Shown: positions 1-5,124 of the stretch, one piece after another | How positions within the stretch are numbered: position 1 is the stretch's first letter | Layout of the letters: each line of letters starts with the position of its first letter | Assembly: GCA_903861055.1 (NCBI GenBank) | Contig: CAIOSU010000080.1 | Coordinates: 1 to 5,124 of the forward strand | Length of the DNA: 5,124 nt | Origin: an uncultured bacterium | GTDB lineage: Bacteria; Bacteroidota; Bacteroidia; Chitinophagales; CAIOSU01 | Direction of reading: 5' to 3' | Made by a program: the position numbers and the translations under genes | The notes under the pieces: generated by a model | Seen by the model: the letters and a program-made list of their open reading frames with translations, nothing else | What the model was told of the DNA's origin: nothing | Databases searched by the model: none

Positions 1-1445
1 CCAATGCCGTATCGAAAATGGGCGCAACAGGCCTCTGGCAAATTATGTATTCAACGGGTAAGTGGCTCAATCTCGATATTCACTCTTACTTAGACGAGCG
101 CCGAGACCCTTATAAATCTACAGAGGCTGCGGTCGAGTATCTAAACCGAATGTACGATGTATATGGCGATTGGCTAATGGTAATTGCTGCATACAACTGT
201 GGACCAGGCAATGTTAACAAAGCCATTAAGCGCTCTGGGGGCAAAAAAACCTTTTGGGAAATTAGACCATACTTACCGGTCGAGACCCGCGGTTATGTGC
301 CAGCATTTATCGGTGCCATGTACGTGTTGCATCATTTCGAGGATTATAAGTTTACGCCAATTCATACAGGGTTTAGTTTTAACCAAACCGATACCGTAAT
401 GGTATATCGCCAAGTAACTCTTGCACGCATAGCCGATGTATTAGGCATGGACCAACTGGAACTGGAGTTTTTAAATCCTGCGCTTCGCAAAGGGGAGGTG
501 CCTGCTTCAAGAAATGGGTATGCGCTTAAACTGCCTATTACGCGCATAGCAGCATTTGAAGATTACAGAGATTCTATTTTCTTGGGCCCTATAGCTACCG
601 ATGCTATTGCAGGCACCAACACCGACAATGCTAATTCTACGGTTTCTACCACTACAAGCACAACCAACAATAGCTCTAGCGCTAACAACACCAGCTATGA
701 CGATGGTACTACAACAAAAGTAAGCTATACAGTGAAAAAAGGAGACAACTTGGGCTACATAAGCGAGTGGTTTGATTGTAGCGTATCGGAAATAAAAAAA
801 TGGAACGGAATGTCGAGCACGGTGGTGCATGTTGGGCAAAAACTTAAGGTATACGTGCCTAGCTACCGTGCAGAGCAGTATAGAAAGGTTGAATACCTAA
901 CCCTTACGCAAAAGAACAGAAAGGAGCATTTAAAAACAACACCAATAGCCCCAAAAACCAACAATACGGCTAGCACTTCTACTACCGGTACTAAAAATGA
1001 TTCGGGCGATGTAAAGTATACCGCTCCAAGCACAAACGAGCTAACACTCATTACTTATGTGGTAAAAAGCGGCGATTATTTGTCGGTAATTGCCTCATGG
1101 TACAATTGCTCCGTTTCGGAAGTAAAGAACTGGAATGATTTAGCTACCAATAGCCTAAACGCTGGCCAGCGTCTCAATATTTATGTGCCAACCGCTAAAC
1201 TATCGCAATACCAAGCAATTAATGGCATGAGTGCAGCCGACAAGGCTAAACTGGGCAATGGCAGCGGCAGCACTAACAGCACCCCATCGTCGAAAGTTGT
1301 GTATCATACCGTAAGGTCTGGCGATACCTTGTGGGAAATTGCCCAAAAATACCCTGGTGCTACCGTAAAGCAAATCATGAACCAAAACGGCCTTACCGAA
1401 GGGCAAAGTTTGAAGGTAGGTATGAAGTTGAAAATACAGATGTAA
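1..1445 (+). CDS. MltD-type lytic transglycosylase with LysM modules (5' truncated by window edge)
   Basis: Cleaves the glycan strands of peptidoglycan in the periplasm; the LysM modules bind the glycan. The frame is already open at the left edge (first full codon at 3, reading NAVSKMGATGLWQIM), so the ATG at 18 is internal and the true start lies upstream. Residues below are numbered from that ATG. The transglycosylase fold shows GLWQIM (5-10) and AAYNCGPGNV (57-66), two hallmark motifs of family 1 enzymes. The catalytic Glu motif that normally precedes GLWQ is outside the window. A degenerate LysM-like segment follows (about 121-174), then true LysM modules at 234-281, 344-391 and 427-474. 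Low-complexity Ser/Thr/Asn linkers separate them (about 200-233, 307-340, 413-426). LysM 1 and 2 each carry a similar tail (VPxxxxxQY), which suggests duplication of a LysM-plus-tail unit. The C-terminus is intact and ends just after LysM 3. Family assignment is secure; the exact subfamily is inferred. Confidence 0.93.
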   Translation, partial: NAVSKMGATGLWQIMYSTGKWLNLDIHSYLDERRDPYKSTEAAVEYLNRMYDVYGDWLMVIAAYNCGPGNVNKAIKRSGGKKTFWEIRPYLPVETRGYVPAFIGAMYVLHHFEDYKFTPIHTGFSFNQTDTVMVYRQVTLARIADVLGMDQLELEFLNPALRKGEVPASRNGYALKLPITRIAAFEDYRDSIFLGPIATDAIAGTNTDNANSTVSTTTSTTNNSSSANNTSYDDGTTTKVSYTVKKGDNLGYISEWFDCSVSEIKKWNGMSSTVVHVGQKLKVYVPSYRAEQYRKVEYLTLTQKNRKEHLKTTPIAPKTNNTASTSTTGTKNDSGDVKYTAPSTNELTLITYVVKSGDYLSVIASWYNCSVSEVKNWNDLATNSLNAGQRLNIYVPTAKLSQYQAINGMSAADKAKLGNGSGSTNSTPSSKVVYHTVRSGDTLWEIAQKYPGATVKQIMNQNGLTEGQSLKVGMKLKIQM

Positions 1446-1467
1446 GCACGATGTTAGGGAAAAGTAT

Positions 1468-1505
1468 AGCCCAACATTATGTTTGCCAAACAATAAATTG
1501 GGGCT
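1468..1505 (+). terminator. nested hairpin downstream of the transglycosylase gene, possible terminator
   Basis: AGCCCAA (1468-1474) pairs with TTGGGGCT (1498-1505) with one bulged G. Inside this, TGTTT (1480-1484) pairs with AAACA (1488-1492) around a three-base loop. It starts 23 bases after the TAA stop, a reasonable place for transcription to end. No T-run follows directly, so it is not a classical intrinsic terminator. The structure is visible; the function is inferred. Confidence 0.3.
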
Positions 1506-1531
1506 TACAGAAAAGATAAAAACTACTCTTT

Positions 1532-1565
1532 ACATTTGATTGCAAATGTTGCCTGCGTATTTTTT
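1532..1565 (+). terminator. second hairpin followed by a T-run, alternative terminator
   Basis: ACATTTG (1532-1538) and CAAATGT (1543-1549) form a perfect 7-bp stem with a 4-base loop. A run of six T lies at 1560-1565, ten bases past the stem. The stem is AT-rich and the T-run is not adjacent, so this is a weak candidate. The T-run also forms part of a separate imperfect inverted repeat (1557-1568 with 1604-1615). Confidence 0.22.
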
Positions 1566-1601
1566 GGCCATTGAGAAACCAAATTTTTGAGATTTCGGTG
1601 A

Positions 1602-1991
1602 GAGCTAAAAAATACAAGCAAAAGCCTCTTTGTGAACACCGAAACTTTGCCTGAAGGTATCAATGTTATTGGACCGTTGTTTTTGATTGACCGCCTAGGT
1701 TAAATATATTTGTCTACATAGCTCAATTCGGCATACATGGTTATTGATACCACTGTTGATGTTGCGCAACGCCGCATTTTGATAAACGGTTACTGAGCCT
1801 CAGACACTAAGGACCTATGGTATATGGAGCACGACTTCATGACTGGCCCTTTTATCAATTATTATACTCTTAACAAGCCAACCAACCGAAGCAATATGCT
1901 CGATGGGTTCGTTTTTTCGCCAAGTCGCCACAAAAAAATCCAAATTCATTTTGTGAAAGCGCTTATTGTAATCCTTGAGCAAAAAATAAAG
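1602..1991 (+). pseudogene. decayed DUF4837 family gene (C-terminal part recognisable)
   Basis: One frame (codons starting at 1602, 1605 and so on) reads like the C-terminal half of DUF4837, a Bacteroidota family of predicted lipoproteins with no known function. It is interrupted by TAA at 1701, TAG at 1719 and TGA at 1794. After the TGA the same frame gives DLWYMEHDFMTGPFINYY and then LDGFVFSPSRHKK. I recall these as the family's strongest C-terminal pattern (GLW, then DFMxGPF, then a GFxYxPS..KR stretch). Before the TGA it gives NSAYMVIDTT and RRILINGY, which fit the segment normally preceding that pattern. The part from 1602 to 1688 is only weakly family-like. Full-length members are roughly 330 residues, so most of the N-terminal half is missing or beyond recognition between 1446 and 1601. 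As I recall, these genes often neighbour MltD/LysM genes, as here. An 86-codon frame starting at the ATG at 1824 survives, but I do not believe it is a functional gene. The assignment rests on remembered motifs, not on a search. Confidence 0.6.
1682..1712 (+). promoter_or_regulatory. candidate Bacteroidota primary-sigma promoter
   Basis: TTTG (1682-1685), a 19-base spacer, then TATATTTG (1705-1712) match every specified base of the published Bacteroidetes consensus (TTTG at -33, TAnnTTTG at -7). Transcription would begin near 1718-1720. It lies inside the DUF4837 relic, and the next intact gene starts about 600 bases downstream. It may therefore be a chance match in AT-rich decaying DNA, or a distal promoter for the adhesin gene at 2327. 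Confidence 0.33.
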
Positions 1992-2326
1992 AGGATGTAT
2001 TTTTGTCTTAAAGTATACCCATTCAGCTGTAATGAGTATAAATACTTATATCGACCCAACTTTTATTGTATTAGTACGTATTAAGCAGTATTGTAGCAAT
2101 TTTATTTGCTATGCATCGGTTTGATTTCGGCCATCTATGCGCCTTATCCATCAAGATGTGCATGTATTGTTACACAATGTTACCTTTTTCTGATTTGCGA
2201 CATTGCTTATTATTGATATGTTTAAATTAAGCACCCTTATTTATTTACAGGTAAATACAATGTATAAAATACAGGCAGTCAATTTTAAAATGCATTGGTA
2301 TAGTTGAATAAAAAATAAACATTACA
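1992..2326 (+). other. AT-rich non-coding leader before the adhesin gene
   Basis: I find no supported gene here. The frame left over from the DUF4837 relic runs on to a TAA at 2082-2084 without family-like sequence. Only small structures are visible: a 5-bp hairpin ATTGT/ACAAT (2166-2178) and TGTAT/ATACA around AAA (2261-2273). The last 20 bases before the ATG are A-rich with no Shine-Dalgarno motif, which is normal for Bacteroidota. The adhesin promoter is probably in or just upstream of this stretch, but no full consensus match stands out. Confidence 0.5.
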
Positions 2327-3733
2327 ATGAGGAATAATTACATTAGTAGTTTACAGAAGTTTATGTTTTTAATGCTGTTGTTCTCGCAAGGGCTAGCGGC
2401 ACAAAACAGTAATGTAAGCATTCAGGAGCCTGCTTCAAGCAGTTCGGGTAAGCCTAGGTATACCGTTACCTCGGCCCCTAAAGTTGACCCATCTGTTAAA
2501 AAAAGTGCCAGCGGTGAAGTTTTAGTTGTAAGCCCCGAGTTAATTAAGGAACAACCTACACTTAGCCCTGACTTGCGTAAGCACCCAGAACTGGGCATGG
2601 TAAAACTGGAAGGATCGCCAAATAGCGCTGAGGAGATTGCCTTGCGCGATGCCAATAGCCGCACTTTTAAAAATGCCGATGGAAGTTTTACCAAACAGCA
2701 AACCAAAGGCATCTTCCACTATAAAGATGCTCAAGGATATTGGCGCACTATTGGCCAGGCGCCTGTAATGCTGCCGGGCGGAAAAATTGGCATTGCCGCA
2801 ACCGATTTGCCAATACTAGTAAATACCAATACCGGTGCTACTCAAATGCAACTTGACCGTAAAGGAGGAAACCTGCTGTTTGGTGAAAAGGCCCTAGTGC
2901 AATATATAGATGCAACAGGCAAAGTGGTAAGCACCTTAATAGCAAAAGAGGCAACATCGCATGTGTTTTCGGGCAATGAATTAATCCTTGAGGGAATGTG
3001 GCCAGCAATTGACCGGAAACAGCATATTACTTACTACCAACTAGAAACCGACTACATTCTCCAAAATCGCCCAACCGGTGCTTTGCCTGGTGGCAGCATG
3101 GTGTTTACCGAAAACATAACCTTACCCACAGGTTGGAAAATAGCAGAAGGCCGTGGCGAGGAAACTGCCCAAGGCTGGAAAGGAGCACTTGAAATTGTTG
3201 ATCAGAACGGTACACTTAAAGGTCGTTTTGACCGATTGGTTTTTTATGACAGCAATGCCGATGTAAAAAACGAGGGGCAAGCATTAATTGGTACCTATAC
3301 CTACCGCCAAATTGGCAACAAAGTAACCTTGGGTGTTGTGGTACCAATGGATTGGTTGATGGATGCCAAAAGGCAATACCCAGTAACTATTGACCCTACC
3401 GCTACCAATACTTATGGTAATAATGGCGACTTGTATTTTGCAGGTTTTAATGCTGCTTGCCAGGAGCAGATGAACGTAAACGTACCTGCAGGCACCATTA
3501 CAGGTACTGCAAGTACTTACACTGTAAGGGCATATCTCGATGCCTGGAGATCGGAGCAGCGCTCACGTGTGGGTGTGGGTGCAACATGGACAGCTACACA
3601 AAATGGTACAGGTAATAGTAACGGTAGTAACAACTACAGCCTTACGGGACAAACCATAGCCAATGGAGCGCATGGTGGCGGTAATATTGCCTTTACTTGG
3701 CAGGGGATTCCGTACCTACCTGTCTTTTTATGA
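2327..3733 (+). CDS. large secreted adhesin, 5' fragment ending at a frameshift
   Basis: N-terminal 468 codons of an exported multidomain protein. The start at 2327 is chosen because it gives a classical Sec signal peptide: basic start, hydrophobic core (KFMFLMLLFSQGLAA) and likely cleavage after LAA at residue 25. Residues 26-110 are a Ser/Pro/Lys-rich linker. Residues about 112-358 form a beta-rich region ending in YPVTIDPT (351-358), an ending known from wall-associated, RHS-like and DNRLRE-domain secreted proteins, where it precedes repeat or carbohydrate-binding modules. From about 361 a beta-sandwich module begins (CQEQMNVNVPAGT, then AWRSEQRSR, then NGAHGGGNIAF), of a type I recall from Flavobacteriia adhesins. 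It is cut off: the last ten residues (GIPYLPVFL region) look out of frame and the reading stops at TGA 3731-3733. The rest of the protein continues in the next frame. No enzymatic motif is seen. Likely a cell-surface or secreted binding protein; the exact ligand is unknown. Confidence 0.85.
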   Translation: MRNNYISSLQKFMFLMLLFSQGLAAQNSNVSIQEPASSSSGKPRYTVTSAPKVDPSVKKSASGEVLVVSPELIKEQPTLSPDLRKHPELGMVKLEGSPNSAEEIALRDANSRTFKNADGSFTKQQTKGIFHYKDAQGYWRTIGQAPVMLPGGKIGIAATDLPILVNTNTGATQMQLDRKGGNLLFGEKALVQYIDATGKVVSTLIAKEATSHVFSGNELILEGMWPAIDRKQHITYYQLETDYILQNRPTGALPGGSMVFTENITLPTGWKIAEGRGEETAQGWKGALEIVDQNGTLKGRFDRLVFYDSNADVKNEGQALIGTYTYRQIGNKVTLGVVVPMDWLMDAKRQYPVTIDPTATNTYGNNGDLYFAGFNAACQEQMNVNVPAGTITGTASTYTVRAYLDAWRSEQRSRVGVGATWTATQNGTGNSNGSNNYSLTGQTIANGAHGGGNIAFTWQGIPYLPVFL

Positions 3734-5124
3734 CTGGTTTTATTGCGATGTATATACCCAAGAGCTATTGAGCAATACTTGGGTAGTAACCGTTACCTAT
3801 ACTACTACACCATGCAGCGGCAATCCAAACGCAGGAGCTTTGGCTATTTCGGCTGCAACAGGTTGCTCGGGTTCTACCAACTATACTCTTACTAGCACTG
3901 GATATACTACAACAGGCTCCGGATTGGAGTATAATTTTCAGCATGCCGATGCGGGCACTGGTACTTGGGTTGACCTTACCGGGTGGGTAGCATTGGGGGG
4001 TAGTAACCCAACTTATACCACCAACACCACCGTTGCCAAAGACTACCGAATACAATACCGTTGTAGTGGCGGAGCTGCTCAAAACAGCAATACGGTAACG
4101 CACACCCCAGTAACTTGCATTTACCTAAACGTTAACCAGCAGGTGCAAACAACCTGTGCTGCCAAAATTTACGATTCTGGCGGGCCAAGTGGCAACTATG
4201 CCAACAACGAGGCGCGCGTGGTTATTATTTATCCAACTTCTAGCGACCAAATACTTACCGTTAGCGGCAGCTATGCCACCGAAAGTGGCTTTGACTTTAT
4301 AAGTGCCACCGATGGTGTAAGCTCCGATATTTCGACATATTTGAACCCTTATTTCAATAGCGGTTCGGGCAGTTTCACCATCTCGGCTCCTGGCCCTGGT
4401 ATACCGCTTACCATTAAGTTTCAATCAGATGGCAATACAGTAGGGGCAGGCTTTGATCTGAATGTGAGCTGCTCTTGTGCAGTGCCAACTGCTGGTACTG
4501 CAGTGGCCCAAAACATTATTAGCTGTGGCGAAACATCCGATATTTATTTCTCGGGTGCCGATGGGCAGGATTTGTTCAGCTTTGCCAATACTTCTTTTGT
4601 AGGCAATACGCTGCCAAGTGGTGCCACTATCTCGGGCAATGCAACCGTAACGGGCGAGTATGTGAGGCTTACATCGACCGCAACTAGCCAAACAGGTAGT
4701 TTGGTTTTCAACAATACCAATGGCTTAGATGGTAACCAATTCCTTTCTTATTTTAAAATATTTGCTGGCGGAGGCTCTGGTGCCGATGGGATGAGTTTTT
4801 CTTTTGGCCCCAATATTTCTACAACGCCTGGCGGTTCTGAAACTGGTCATGGCAATGGTATAAAGTTATCTTTCGACTCTTACAACAACGGTGCAGGTGT
4901 AACGCCTAACTGCAATGGCACTAACTTTAGCAGTGTGTACCTAATGTACGACAATACCGTTTTGGGTTGTTATACCACTTTTAATTATACTTCATGGCGC
5001 AACGCATGGCGCTTAATGGTAGTTGTTATTAACGAAAACGGTCAAATAACGGTAAGCAACAGTGAGCCAGGTGGTCCGGTTTATTTCAACAATGTACAAT
5101 TGCCTGCAGCATACCTATCTGCCA
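3663..5124 (+). CDS. large secreted adhesin, 3' part in shifted frame: Ig-like, CUB and L-type lectin domains (runs off window)
   Basis: This frame is open from 3660 (after a TAG at 3657) to the window end, with in-frame ATGs at 3663 and 3672. Those are probably not real starts; sequence continuous with the upstream fragment begins near 3705. Modules in order: the end of the beta-sandwich domain (YCDVYTQ, then NTWVVTVTY, to about 3809); a Bacteroidota Ig-like module (3810-4113, PCSGNPNAG to VTHTPV, with GTGTWVDLTG in the middle); a CUB domain (4155-4472, starting TCAAKIYDSGG and GNYANNE and ending GFDLNVSC); a short linker; and an L-type, concanavalin-A-like lectin domain from about 4560 (GADGMSFSFG, then GIKLSFDSYNN, then YFNNVQLP), still incomplete at the right edge. 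The CUB acidic residues at 4281 (Glu), 4293, 4311 and 4428 (Asp) fit a calcium-binding CUB. The modules point to carbohydrate or protein binding outside the cell. A type IX sorting domain may follow beyond the window. Confidence 0.82.
   Translation, partial: MERMVAVILPLLGRGFRTYLSFYDWFYCDVYTQELLSNTWVVTVTYTTTPCSGNPNAGALAISAATGCSGSTNYTLTSTGYTTTGSGLEYNFQHADAGTGTWVDLTGWVALGGSNPTYTTNTTVAKDYRIQYRCSGGAAQNSNTVTHTPVTCIYLNVNQQVQTTCAAKIYDSGGPSGNYANNEARVVIIYPTSSDQILTVSGSYATESGFDFISATDGVSSDISTYLNPYFNSGSGSFTISAPGPGIPLTIKFQSDGNTVGAGFDLNVSCSCAVPTAGTAVAQNIISCGETSDIYFSGADGQDLFSFANTSFVGNTLPSGATISGNATVTGEYVRLTSTATSQTGSLVFNNTNGLDGNQFLSYFKIFAGGGSGADGMSFSFGPNISTTPGGSETGHGNGIKLSFDSYNNGAGVTPNCNGTNFSSVYLMYDNTVLGCYTTFNYTSWRNAWRLMVVVINENGQITVSNSEPGGPVYFNNVQLPAAYLSA
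3703..3733 (+). other. frameshift site that splits the adhesin gene
   Basis: The upstream frame stops at TGA 3731-3733, while the downstream frame, displaced by one base, is open for about 1.46 kb. Removing one G from GGGG (3703-3706) would join them as TWQGFRTYLSFYDW. Removing one T from the five-T run at 3725-3729 would give WQGIPYLPVFYDW. I favour the G-run, because I recall an R-T-W/Y motif at this point in related domains. TGA followed by C loosely resembles the prfB recoding site, but the preceding codon is TTA and the purine-rich CAGGGG lies too far upstream, so programmed frameshifting is unlikely. Confidence 0.75.

Noticed and set aside
1824..2084. An 86-codon frame starting at ATG 1824 as a real small gene
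   Set aside because: Its first half is the conserved C-terminus of the decayed DUF4837 frame, which continues upstream past the ATG and a TGA. The second half is AT-rich and featureless. It is better explained as a relic.
2261..2273. TGTAT AAA ATACA palindrome as an operator
   Set aside because: The arms are only five bases long in an AT-rich leader, with no second copy nearby and no recognisable regulator site.
2299..2306. TATAGTTG as the -7 element of the adhesin promoter
   Set aside because: It differs from TAnnTTTG by one base and has no TTTG or TTG at the expected spacing upstream, and it would give a leader of only about 13 bases.
3701..3734. Programmed +1 frameshift like that of prfB
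   Set aside because: TGA followed by C is present, but the codon before it is TTA rather than a slippery CTT, and the purine-rich CAGGGG lies more than 20 bases upstream instead of a few. A simple indel is more likely.
3765..4691. Reverse-strand open frames across the adhesin 3' region
   Set aside because: They are mirror images of a continuous + strand frame with clear CUB and lectin motifs; their translations show no domain-like sequence.
1..5124. CRISPR array, tRNA, insertion sequence or defence system
   Set aside because: I read both strands for regularly spaced repeats, cloverleaf structures, transposase motifs and nuclease or helicase motifs and saw none.

Overview
The window looks like a Bacteroidota chromosome segment (Flavobacteriia, Sphingobacteriia or Cytophagia; I cannot place it more closely). 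The signs are a MltD-type lytic transglycosylase with several LysM modules, a relic of the Bacteroidota-specific DUF4837 family, no Shine-Dalgarno sequence before the one visible start codon, an A-rich leader, and a large multidomain secreted adhesin. All gene material lies on the + strand.

Layout. (1) Bases 1-1445 hold the 3' part of a membrane-bound or periplasmic lytic transglycosylase. The gene enters from the left edge, and the catalytic glutamate region lies outside the window. (2) Bases 1446-2326 (about 880 bp) contain no intact gene. The first part has hairpins that may end transcription of the transglycosylase gene. Bases 1602-1991 contain what I read as a decayed DUF4837 gene: one reading frame with recognisable family motifs, broken by TAA, TAG and TGA. 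A perfect match to the Bacteroidota promoter consensus sits inside this relic. Bases 1992-2326 are AT-rich leader. (3) From 2327 to the right edge runs one very large secreted protein gene, read in two frames. The first 468 codons give a signal peptide, a region ending in YPVTIDPT, and the start of a beta-sandwich domain. The frame then ends at a TGA at 3731. The downstream frame, offset by one base, is open from 3660 to the end of the window. It completes that domain and continues with an Ig-like module, a CUB domain and an L-type (legume-lectin-like) lectin domain. One extra base, most likely in the GGGG run at 3703-3706, explains the break.

How the parts relate. The transglycosylase remodels peptidoglycan. 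DUF4837 genes, as I recall, often lie beside it in Bacteroidota, so the relic may be the remains of an old gene pair. The adhesin is an unrelated surface or secreted protein, probably exported by Sec and then by the type IX system, although its C-terminal sorting signal would lie outside the window. I see no CRISPR array, tRNA, rRNA, transposase or clear multi-gene defence system. The observations most worth following are the decayed DUF4837 gene, the frameshifted adhesin and the CUB plus L-type lectin architecture.
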